In this document: piece after piece, positions 1-5,539 of the stretch
Layout: each line of letters opens with the position of its first letter
How positions within the stretch are numbered: position 1 is the first letter of the stretch
Origin: Terriglobus sp.
GTDB taxonomy: Bacteria > Acidobacteriota > Terriglobia > Terriglobales > Acidobacteriaceae
Length of the DNA stretch: 5,760 bases
NCBI GenBank assembly: GCA_023265355.1
Contig: JAHFTZ010000178.1
Coordinates: 1-5,760 of the forward strand
Direction of reading: 5' to 3'
Notes under the pieces: generated by a model
The model's input: the letters and a program-made list of their open reading frames with translations, nothing else
Database searches by the model: none
Told to the model about the DNA's origin: nothing
Program-made: the position numbers and the translations under genes

Positions 1-132
1 CGTGGCCGCGCGTGCGAGATCGCGCGAAGAGTAGGCCATGTGCTGCATGGCATCGACCAGCGCGACAACGTTGTGCTGCTTGATGTCGATGTGCTGGATA
101 GGGTCTTTGAGAAGTTCATTTTTCGTAGGCAT
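1..132 (-). CDS. Deoxyhypusine-synthase-like protein, N-terminal 44 residues (cut by window edge)
   Basis: Reading leftward from the ATG at 132-130, 44 codons are open to the window edge. The peptide begins MPTKNELLKDPIQHIDIK and continues with a VDAMQHMAYSSRDLARAA stretch. The pattern of P-I-x-H-I-D-I-K followed by D-A-M-x-x-M and S-S-R-D-x-A-R-A matches the N-terminus of bacterial members of the deoxyhypusine synthase family, often annotated as homospermidine biosynthesis proteins. Family members use NAD to transfer an aminobutyl group from spermidine. Bacteria lack eIF5A, so a polyamine substrate is usually assumed. The start is supported by an AAGGGA Shine-Dalgarno-like stretch (complement of 137-142) four bases upstream. 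The gene is divergent from pncB. The catalytic lysine and NAD-binding parts lie outside the window, so activity cannot be judged. Confidence 0.72.
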   Translation of the reverse strand, partial: MPTKNELLKDPIQHIDIKQHNVVALVDAMQHMAYSSRDLARAAT

Positions 133-136
133 GTCG

Positions 137-142
137 TCCCTT
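137..142 (-). promoter_or_regulatory. Ribosome binding site of the deoxyhypusine-synthase-like gene
   Basis: AAGGGA on the minus strand, four bases before the ATG at 132-130. It supports this start codon for the truncated gene. No convincing -35/-10 pair was found upstream of it. Confidence 0.5.
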
Positions 143-255
143 AGTTTATAACGCTTCCGCCTGTAAATACGCGGGTTTTGGCTCTTTTCTGCACCTTCGT
201 TTTCCTCACTGCATCTCACGTTGATACAGTTGAAGTTGCAGGACAGAAATCAAAC

Positions 256-260
256 GGGAG
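256..260 (+). promoter_or_regulatory. Ribosome binding site deciding the pncB start
   Basis: GGGAG lies four bases before ATG 265. No comparable site precedes the in-frame TTG at 178, so this decides between the two possible starts. Confidence 0.55.
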
Positions 261-264
261 CCGG

Positions 265-1650
265 ATGATCGTCAACTTCGCAGACCGCGCGCACAACCAC
301 AACTGGGAGCTCGATCCCATCGTGCGCTCGCTCCTGGACACCGACTTTTACAAACTGCTCATGCTCCAGTTCATCTGGAAGCACTTCCGCACCACGCGGG
401 TCTCCTTCGGTCTGCACAATCGCAACCTGAAGTTCCGCCTCTGCGAAATGATCCACCGCGAAGAAGTTATCGCACAGTTCGAGCACGTTCGCAGATTAAG
501 ATTCCGTAAATCCGAACTCATCTGGCTCGCGGGCAACACCTTCTACGGCACGCGCGGCATCTTCGAATCCGCCTTCCTCGAGTGGCTCGAAAACGACTTT
601 GCCCTCTCGGACTACAAGCTCTCCGAAGAAGACGGCCAGTTCCGCCTCAGCTTCGAAGGCCCATGGGTCGCCGTGACCATGTGGGAGATCTACGCGCTCT
701 CCATCCTGAACGAACTCAAGACCCGCGCTGCGCTGAAAACCATGGACGAGTTCGAACTCGACATCCTCTACGCCCACGCAAAGACACGTCTCTGGGGCAA
801 GATCGAAAAGCTGCGCGACGTACCTTCGCTTGCCGTCGCAGACTTCGGTACACGCCGCCGCCACAGCTTCCTCTGGCAGGAGTTTGCCGTCGAAGCCATG
901 CACGCCGAGCTGGGCAAGAACTTCTCCGGCACCTCGAACACCTTCCTCGCCTACAAGCACGATCTCGAAGCCATCGGCACCAACGCGCACGAGATCCCCA
1001 TGGCCATGGCGGCGATGTCCACCTCCGACGAAGAGCTCAAAACCGCGCAGTACAAAATGCTCGAACTCTGGGCGCAGACCTACGACGGTGCGCTGCAGGT
1101 CATGCTTCCGGACACCTACGGCACCACGCAGTTCCTTCAGAACGCGCCAGCCTGGGTGGCCGACTGGACCGGCCAGCGCGTGGACTCCAAAGATCCGTTC
1201 CTCGCCGGAGACGAGTACATCGCCTGGCTGGAGTCGCGCGGCAAAGATCCGAAGAGCAAACTCCTCATCGCCTCCGACGGCCTGGATGTGCAGGAGATCC
1301 TCTCGCTCCATGCCTACTTCAGCGGCCACATCCTTCCCGGCGTCTCCGCGCGCGACTTCCGCAACGCCGCCGACTTCACCGACGAACGCAAGTGGCGAGC
1401 GGAGCGCCGCATCCGCTTCTCCGCCGGATGGGGAACGCTTCTTACGAACGACTTCCGCGAGTGCCATCCGCGCAACGAAGACGGCCTCGAACCGATCTCG
1501 CTCGTCTGCAAACTCACGAGCGCCGAAGGCCATCCCGCCGTCAAGCTCTCCGACAACTACCTGAAAGCCTCCGGTCCCAAACCGCTCATCGCCCACTACC
1601 GCAAGGTCTTCGGCATCGCCGGCGTGGCCAACATCCCCGTCCTCGTCTAA
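265..1650 (+). CDS. pncB: Nicotinate phosphoribosyltransferase (NAD salvage)
   Basis: A 461-residue cytoplasmic enzyme that makes nicotinate mononucleotide from nicotinate and PRPP, coupled to ATP hydrolysis, in the Preiss-Handler pathway. Family hallmarks appear in order: LLDTDFYKLLMLQ near residues 22-34, WLAGNTFYG, DFGTRRRHSF from residue 193, GTSNT, and GTNAHE with His242, the expected phosphorylated histidine. SDGLD (337-341), GWGTLLTNDF (388-397) and KLSDNY near the end follow. It is longer than E. coli PncB (400 aa) and resembles the alphaproteobacterial type, whose N-terminus also reads DPIVRSLLDTDFYKLLMLQ. The frame is open upstream to a TTG at 178. I prefer ATG 265 because GGGAG precedes it at 256-260, family similarity begins just after it, and the extra 29 residues look random. 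It is transcribed away from the deoxyhypusine-synthase-like gene and ends 96 nt before the secreted hydrolase. Confidence 0.95.
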   Translation: MIVNFADRAHNHNWELDPIVRSLLDTDFYKLLMLQFIWKHFRTTRVSFGLHNRNLKFRLCEMIHREEVIAQFEHVRRLRFRKSELIWLAGNTFYGTRGIFESAFLEWLENDFALSDYKLSEEDGQFRLSFEGPWVAVTMWEIYALSILNELKTRAALKTMDEFELDILYAHAKTRLWGKIEKLRDVPSLAVADFGTRRRHSFLWQEFAVEAMHAELGKNFSGTSNTFLAYKHDLEAIGTNAHEIPMAMAAMSTSDEELKTAQYKMLELWAQTYDGALQVMLPDTYGTTQFLQNAPAWVADWTGQRVDSKDPFLAGDEYIAWLESRGKDPKSKLLIASDGLDVQEILSLHAYFSGHILPGVSARDFRNAADFTDERKWRAERRIRFSAGWGTLLTNDFRECHPRNEDGLEPISLVCKLTSAEGHPAVKLSDNYLKASGPKPLIAHYRKVFGIAGVANIPVLV

Positions 1651-1656
1651 GCAGAT

Positions 1657-1679
1657 TCCTCCGCTTCGCTACGGGAGGA
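1657..1679. repeat. Short hairpin in the pncB / hydrolase spacer, possible dispersed-repeat remnant
   Basis: TCCTCC at 1657-1662 is the exact inverse complement of GGAGGA at 1674-1679, with an 11-nt loop between them. It begins seven bases after the pncB stop. No run of T follows, so it is not a standard intrinsic terminator, though it could stabilise the 3' end of the pncB message. The arrangement of a TCCTCC arm, CGCTTCGCTACGG and a following GACAAA resembles palindromic intergenic repeats that recur in some GC-rich genomes. The 23-base element occurs once here, so repeat status is inferred. Confidence 0.4.
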
Positions 1680-1734
1680 CAAAGTCAGAAATCAGAGCAC
1701 CCACCACAGTGACATGGCCGTAACCTCCACACCT

Positions 1735-1740
1735 TATACT
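1735..1740 (+). promoter_or_regulatory. -10 element immediately before the hydrolase start (leaderless arrangement)
   Basis: TATACT (five of six matches to TATAAT) ends six bases before ATG 1747, which would place the transcription start at or next to the start codon. No Shine-Dalgarno sequence lies between them. A -35-like GTGACA sits at 1709-1714, but its spacing of 20 bases is longer than ideal, so the -35 assignment is weak. Confidence 0.5.
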
Positions 1741-1746
1741 TGCCCC

Positions 1747-2658
1747 ATGCGTAGACTGCTCGCCGCCGCTCTCCTCCTCACACCACTCACTGCCTTTGCC
1801 TGGGGACACACCGGCCACGAGATGATCAACAAGATCGCTGCGGAGAAACTGCCCGCCGACATGCCCAAATTCCTCCACTCCAAGCAGGCCATCGAGCAGA
1901 TGCAGTACATGGGTCCTGAGCCCGATCGCTGGCGCTACTACAAGGGCGAGCCCGAGCTCGTCGTCGCGCAGTCACCCGAACACTTCATCGATCTCGAATA
2001 CGCCTGGCTCTATGGCAAGCCGCTCATCCGTCAGCGCTACGACTTCCTGCGTCAGGTGGACGCGCAATCCATCCTCCAGAAGAACCCGAAGATCCGCGCC
2101 GAAGGCATCGGCCTTCTGCCGTACGCCACCACCGAAATATGGCAACGCCTGAAGGCTTCCATGCGCAACTATCGCGCCCTGCAGAAAGACCACAAGAGCA
2201 CACGCGCCGCCGAAGCCCTTGTGATCTTCTACGCCGGCTGGCTGGGACACTACGTCGCCGACGGCTCGCAGCCTCTGCACACCACCTACCGCTACAACGG
2301 CTGGGAGGGCGAGAACCCCAACGGCTACTCCAACGATCACAAGATCCACGCCAAGTTCGAAGGCGAGTTTGTCGCACACAATCTGACGGAGAAGGAAGTC
2401 GCCGCGCTCGTTCCCCCGGCCCCTGTGCCGCAAAAAGAGATCTTCTCCGACTTCGAGGCCTACATCACCCACACCCATACGTTCGTCGAAAAGGTCTACC
2501 AACTCGATAAGGAACACGCCTTCGACGGCGCAGGCACACCCGCAGGCAAAGCCTTCGCCCTGGAGCGCGTCGCCGCCGGTGCCACCGAACTCCGCGATCT
2601 GATCGTCTTTGCCTGGGAGCAGAGCGCTACGCCGGAGCCGCCTTATAAGGGCGACTGA
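1747..2658 (+). CDS. Secreted zinc hydrolase of the S1/P1 nuclease / phospholipase C superfamily
   Basis: A 303-residue exported protein. The signal peptide (residues 1-18, arginines at 2-3, leucine-rich core, cleavage after TAFA) would leave Trp19 as the mature N-terminus. That is required in this superfamily, because the N-terminal Trp amine and carbonyl bind zinc. The candidate ligands are Trp19, His24 (WGHTGH), Asp60, His79 (HFID), His168 and Asp172 (GHYVAD), His178 (QPLH), and His201 with Glu205. Spacing from His168 to His201 equals that of P1 nuclease, but the last ligand is Glu, as in Bacillus cereus phospholipase C, where P1 has Asp. The substrate is therefore open: single-stranded nucleic acid, 3'-nucleotides or phospholipid. 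An in-frame ATG at 1714 would bury the signal peptide 11 residues in and has no ribosome site, so ATG 1747 is chosen. The 3' end overlaps the convergent DUF2062 gene by 16 nt. Confidence 0.85.
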   Translation: MRRLLAAALLLTPLTAFAWGHTGHEMINKIAAEKLPADMPKFLHSKQAIEQMQYMGPEPDRWRYYKGEPELVVAQSPEHFIDLEYAWLYGKPLIRQRYDFLRQVDAQSILQKNPKIRAEGIGLLPYATTEIWQRLKASMRNYRALQKDHKSTRAAEALVIFYAGWLGHYVADGSQPLHTTYRYNGWEGENPNGYSNDHKIHAKFEGEFVAHNLTEKEVAALVPPAPVPQKEIFSDFEAYITHTHTFVEKVYQLDKEHAFDGAGTPAGKAFALERVAAGATELRDLIVFAWEQSATPEPPYKGD

Positions 2659-3155
2659 AGATCAGCCTGGCTGGGAAGCGTCTTGGGCATCGCCTGCCGC
2701 AGGACGCGCCCCAGCAGAAGCGCCAGCGCCGGTGTAAAGACAGCAGCCACCACCGCCCACACCACCAGGGCATGCCACTCCCACATCCAGAGCATCTTCG
2801 TCAGTTCCCAGGGATGCCGCGCCAGCGGCACAATCTCCGCGCGCGAGAGCGGGATCGGCTTCGTCCCGAACAGCACGGTCCCAACATGCACAAACGGTAA
2901 GAACAGAAGCAGCTGGATCGGGTAAGCCGAGTGCGTTCCCACCTGCGACGCCGGAACGCTGAGCCGCAGGACAAAGGCCAACAGCAAAGAGAGCACCGTT
3001 GTGCTCCCAATCAAAGGATTGATGCCGATCGCGACGCCGAGCGCGATACTCCACGCCAACCGCTCCGGCGTCACCCCCATGCGCAGAAGTCCCAACACGG
3101 GAAGAAAGATCTTCCGCCAGATCCACGACCTGTCCTCTTCCAGCTTCACTTGCAT
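2643..3155 (-). CDS. DUF2062 domain integral membrane protein
   Basis: A 170-residue inner-membrane protein of unknown function. After a basic, amphipathic N-terminus (residues 1-30) comes the DUF2062 core: SIALGVAIGINPLIGSTT around residues 36-53, where glycine- and proline-containing membrane segments are typical of the family. Hydrophobic stretches lie at about 33-65, 77-97 and 129-149. The usual glycine-histidine-asparagine-proline style motif is altered here to GTHSAYP (73-79). Relatives are found alone or fused to glycosyltransferases, and no reaction is known. The start at 3155 is preceded by a weak AAGG on the minus strand (complement of 3165-3168). The gene is divergent from the aminolipid operon and convergent with the secreted hydrolase. 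Its stop codon lies inside the last codons of that gene, so neither has room for a dedicated terminator between them. Confidence 0.85.
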   Translation of the reverse strand: MQVKLEEDRSWIWRKIFLPVLGLLRMGVTPERLAWSIALGVAIGINPLIGSTTVLSLLLAFVLRLSVPASQVGTHSAYPIQLLLFLPFVHVGTVLFGTKPIPLSRAEIVPLARHPWELTKMLWMWEWHALVVWAVVAAVFTPALALLLGRVLRQAMPKTLPSQADLQSPL

Positions 3156-3228
3156 CGTCGTCTACCTTACGCGAAATCCGGGACGGCCAGATCATCCGCC
3201 GTCATGAGAGCAGAGAGAGAGTCAATAA

Positions 3229-3248
3229 AATAACTATTTAACGTTATT
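3229..3248. promoter_or_regulatory. Inverted repeat upstream of the aminolipid promoter, possible operator
   Basis: AATAAC at 3229-3234 is the exact inverse complement of GTTATT at 3243-3248, giving a 20-bp dyad that ends two bases before the -35 box at 3251. An 8-bp palindrome, TAACGTTA (3239-3246), overlaps its right half. The position suits an activator or repressor site. The AT-rich composition makes chance dyads more likely, and I cannot name a regulator. Confidence 0.3.
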
Positions 3249-3250
3249 AC

Positions 3251-3278
3251 TTTACAAATGGAATTTTCTTGTTATATT
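3251..3278 (+). promoter_or_regulatory. Sigma70-type promoter of the aminolipid operon
   Basis: The -35 box TTTACA (3251-3256, one mismatch to TTGACA) and the -10 box TATATT (3273-3278, one mismatch to TATAAT) are separated by 16 bases. Transcription would start near 3285, giving a leader of about 31 nt before ATG 3316. The region 3224-3280 is AT in 47 of 57 positions, in sharp contrast with the flanking GC-rich genes. Confidence 0.65.
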
Positions 3279-3307
3279 TGCGGCAAGGTAGCTCTTCCAC
3301 ACTGCCT

Positions 3308-3312
3308 GGAGG
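3308..3312 (+). promoter_or_regulatory. Ribosome binding site of the OlsB-like gene
   Basis: GGAGG is a full-strength core but stands only three bases before ATG 3316, shorter than the usual five to nine. No other ATG occurs in frame between it and the conserved domain until well inside the protein, so ATG 3316 is kept as the start. Confidence 0.5.
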
Positions 3313-3315
3313 CAC

Positions 3316-4140
3316 ATGGCTTCTCTGCTGACGGAACCACGCTCCACCGTCGCTCTGCCGCTTTATTCCCCACTCTCCATCGGGGAAAACCCTCAATTCC
3401 AGCCAGAACCCCAGAAGATTCTGGCTGAATTCGGCCCCTATCAGGCCCGCCTGGCACAGACGGAGGAAGACCGTCTGGCCGCCTACAGGCTTCGCTTCCT
3501 CGTTTTCAATCTGGAAATGCACGAAGGCCTGGAGTCAGCGTTTACTACCGGGCTCGACACCGACGCGTACGATCCCGTCTGCGATCAACTCATCGTGGAA
3601 GAGAAGGCCACGGGTAGCGTCGTAGGGACCTATCGCCTGCAGACCGGACTGAACGCCGGTCGCCACCTCGGCTACTACTCCGAGCAAGAGTTCTGCTTCG
3701 CACCCTACGAGCATCTCCGCAGCTCTGTGATCGAACTCGGGCGCGCCTGCATCCTCAAAGAGCATCGCTCGGCGGAGGTTCTCAACCTCCTCTGGCGCGG
3801 CATCATGCGCTATGCCCTCGCACGCGGCGGACGTTACCTCGTCGGCTGCTGCTCCATCACGACGCAGGACGCCAACGAAGGCGCAGGCGTCTTCCTTGGC
3901 CTGCAGGGCTACATGGTCGAAAACAGCCTGATCACCTCGCCCACGCCCGCCTACGCCCTGCCTGCCCCGGTGGGCGAGGTCGTCGCTGTTCCTCCCCCCA
4001 AGCTTCTTCGCGCCTATCTTGCCATCGGCGCGAAGATCTGCGGAGCACCGGCCATCGATCGCGCCTTCGGCACCATCGATCTGCTCACCATGATCGATCT
4101 CGAAACGCTCAACCCGCGCATTGCGCGCCGCTTCCTCTAG
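3316..4140 (+). CDS. olsB: OlsB-like GNAT N-acyltransferase, first step of ornithine (amino) lipid synthesis
   Basis: A 274-residue protein of the GNAT-like family (acetyltransferase-5 type) that includes OlsB, which transfers a 3-hydroxyacyl chain from acyl carrier protein to the alpha-amino group of ornithine, giving lyso-ornithine lipid. Recognisable blocks are AAYRLRFLVFNLEM (about 55-68), YDPVCDQLIVEE (85-96), VVGTYRL (102-108), IELGRACI (139-146), LLWRGIMRYA (158-167) and YLVGCCSITTQD (174-185). The C-terminal region has PKLLRAYLAIGAKICG followed by a TIDLLTMIDLE segment, as in OlsB relatives. Distant kin include acyl-homoserine lactone synthases, but the next gene, a PlsC-type acyltransferase six bases downstream, favours an olsBA pair. 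The amino acid acceptor cannot be read from sequence: glycine and other amino acids are used by related enzymes. The symbol is given by similarity and context. Confidence 0.8.
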   Translation: MASLLTEPRSTVALPLYSPLSIGENPQFQPEPQKILAEFGPYQARLAQTEEDRLAAYRLRFLVFNLEMHEGLESAFTTGLDTDAYDPVCDQLIVEEKATGSVVGTYRLQTGLNAGRHLGYYSEQEFCFAPYEHLRSSVIELGRACILKEHRSAEVLNLLWRGIMRYALARGGRYLVGCCSITTQDANEGAGVFLGLQGYMVENSLITSPTPAYALPAPVGEVVAVPPPKLLRAYLAIGAKICGAPAIDRAFGTIDLLTMIDLETLNPRIARRFL

Positions 4141-4146
4141 GACGCC

Positions 4147-4986
4147 ATGCGAGGGTACTTCCGCACCATCGGCTTTGTGTTCCTGCTCTGCCTCGTGATT
4201 CTCGACCTTCTGCTCCGCAGGCCTCGCTCCATCGCCCAGCGCGCGGCCTGGATGCAGAAGTGGAGCATCCGTTTTCTGCACTACGTCGGGCTCAAACTCG
4301 ACGTTTATGGCACCGCGCCCGCCAGCGGAGCGATGGTCTGCAATCACCTTACCTACCTGGATGTCCTCGTCCTCGGCGCCCAGCGACCCACCGTCATGGT
4401 CGCGAAATCCGAGGTACGCCGCTGGCCCCTCGTCGGGACCATCACCGGCGGAGCCGGCACCATCTACGTCGAACGCAAGCGCTCAAGCTCAGCCGCCGCA
4501 GCAACCGAACAGATGGCCGAAGCGGTCCGCTCCGGTGTCTTTCTCCTCTTCTTCCCCGAAGGCACAAGCGGCGATAGCACAGAAGTTCTGCCCTTCCGCT
4601 CGCCTCTCTTTCAACCGCTCATCGAAGCCGCCGTGCCTATTTGGCCAGCGCATCTTTCGTACAACCTACCTCCGTCTCCCAAGAGCGACTGGGTCGTCCG
4701 GAATAGGATCTGCTTCTGGGGCGAGATGAACGTCATCCCGCACCTGGTCGGCATGTTGCAGCTTCGCGACGTCTCCTGCACCCTGCGCTACAGCCAGCAG
4801 CCTGTTCTCGCACATGACCGCAAGGTCGCCGCCCACCGCTGCCATGAGATCGTCGAAGCCATGCACCGTGAGGCCTATCGCCAAGGGTATAAAGAAGAGC
4901 CTAGCGCAGACCGCGCTGATGCAAACGGCTCAGCACCTGCTCCACGGACCAGTCCAGCGAATCCGTACCTTGTACCGTCAGCGTAG
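4147..4986 (+). CDS. olsA: OlsA/PlsC-like lysolipid O-acyltransferase
   Basis: A 279-residue membrane-associated acyltransferase. A hydrophobic segment at about residues 8-24 precedes the four LPLAT motifs: NHLTYLD (66-72, catalytic His67 with Asp72 in HX4D spacing), GGAGTIYVERKR (101-112), FFPEGTS (135-141) and VPIWPAH (163-169). All key residues are present. In an OlsA role it would esterify the hydroxyl of lyso-ornithine lipid. Alternatively it is a 1-acylglycerol-3-phosphate acyltransferase (PlsC), and the motifs do not separate these. Its start lies six bases after the olsB stop, with AGGA overlapping that stop codon, which implies translational coupling. Residues from about 252 on are a proline-, alanine- and serine-rich tail. 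They lie entirely within an 86-nt overlap with the 3' end of the convergent udk gene and are probably not part of the fold. Confidence 0.82.
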   Translation: MRGYFRTIGFVFLLCLVILDLLLRRPRSIAQRAAWMQKWSIRFLHYVGLKLDVYGTAPASGAMVCNHLTYLDVLVLGAQRPTVMVAKSEVRRWPLVGTITGGAGTIYVERKRSSSAAAATEQMAEAVRSGVFLLFFPEGTSGDSTEVLPFRSPLFQPLIEAAVPIWPAHLSYNLPPSPKSDWVVRNRICFWGEMNVIPHLVGMLQLRDVSCTLRYSQQPVLAHDRKVAAHRCHEIVEAMHREAYRQGYKEEPSADRADANGSAPAPRTSPANPYLVPSA

Positions 4987-5539
4987 CGAACTCGCGCGAC
5001 GGTAGAACGTACTTCTCCGCCATCGGGAGCGCCGTCGCCTCGAACTGCTCCTTCACGGACGCCTCTGTCCGTCCGCGCTCTCGCACATCGCGATGGATGC
5101 GCCTCATCAGGCAGACCTCGTGCGGCGCATCCACATAGATCGAAAAATCGAAGAGTCCGCGCAGCTCTGCGTAGTGCAGCGCCAGAATGCCTTCCACCAG
5201 GATCACCTGCGAAGGCTCCACCCTCTCCGTCCTGCCCGCCACCCGCGTATGCGTGGCAAAGTCATAGATCGGCCGCGCAATCGGCTTGGACAAAGCCAAC
5301 ATCTCCAGATGCTCCAGCAGCAACTCGCTCTCCAGAGAGTCCGGATGGTCGAAGTTGCTGTGCGCCCTCTCTTCAAAGGGAAGGTGCGCGAGGTCCCGAT
5401 AGTAATAGTCGAAGGGAAAGAGCGTCCCCTCAAGCTCCAGCGCAAGCTCACGAGCCAGCGTCGTTTTCCCTGAGCCCGAACACCCTGCGATCCCCACAAT
5501 AACCGGCCGAACGATCCCACCCAGCGTCAACTGTTCCAT
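4901..5539 (-). CDS. udk: Uridine kinase
   Basis: A 212-residue cytoplasmic kinase of pyrimidine salvage that phosphorylates uridine (and usually cytidine) to the 5'-monophosphate. Length matches E. coli Udk (213 aa). The Walker A loop GCSGSGKT is at residues 19-26. FDYYYRD (43-49) supplies the conserved substrate-side Asp44, and NFDHPDS follows at 62-68. The PIYDFATHTR block, VILVEGILAL, FSIYVDAP and CLMRRIHRDVRERGR (lid region) follow in the family order. The ATG at 5539-5537 overlaps the stop codon of the upstream phosphorylase in a TAATG arrangement, so the two genes are probably translated in a coupled way from one message. The last 28 residues are encoded opposite the tail of the OlsA-like gene. 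Confidence 0.94.
   Translation of the reverse strand: MEQLTLGGIVRPVIVGIAGCSGSGKTTLARELALELEGTLFPFDYYYRDLAHLPFEERAHSNFDHPDSLESELLLEHLEMLALSKPIARPIYDFATHTRVAGRTERVEPSQVILVEGILALHYAELRGLFDFSIYVDAPHEVCLMRRIHRDVRERGRTEASVKEQFEATALPMAEKYVLPSREFATLTVQGTDSLDWSVEQVLSRLHQRGLR

Noticed and set aside
145..173. TATAAA on the minus strand (complement of 145-150) as a promoter for the deoxyhypusine-synthase-like gene
   Set aside because: No matching -35 sits at 16-18 bases (the expected place reads CGCGTA). Transcription from it would also start within the ribosome site.
178..264. N-terminal extension of pncB from the TTG at 178 (29 residues, hydrophobic start)
   Set aside because: It looks slightly like a signal peptide, but the enzyme is cytoplasmic, family similarity starts after residue 30, and a ribosome site precedes ATG 265.
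496..1596. A 366-codon open frame on the minus strand, opposite pncB
   Set aside because: It runs antisense to an unmistakable pncB. Its peptide is rich in Val, Gly, Glu and Phe without any recognisable motif, as expected from high-GC codon bias mirrored onto the other strand.
582..1712. A 376-codon plus-strand frame overlapping pncB
   Set aside because: Its translation is dominated by Arg, Pro, Leu and Ala with no family pattern. It is an out-of-frame shadow of pncB.
1714..1746. Upstream ATG at 1714 for the secreted hydrolase
   Set aside because: It would add 11 residues before a well-formed signal peptide and has no ribosome binding site.
2664..2674. CAGCCTGGCTG palindrome just after the hydrolase stop as a terminator
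   Set aside because: The loop would be only one to three bases, there is no T-run on either strand, and the sequence encodes conserved-frame residues of the DUF2062 protein.
3201..3225. GTCAT and GTCAA as a PHO box upstream of the aminolipid operon
   Set aside because: The two are 20 bases apart, not in the 11-base register of PHO box repeats, and the rest of the motif is missing.
3535..4347. A 270-codon open frame on the minus strand, across the two acyltransferase genes
   Set aside because: Both genes beneath it carry clear conserved motifs. The antisense peptide shows none and spans the gene junction.
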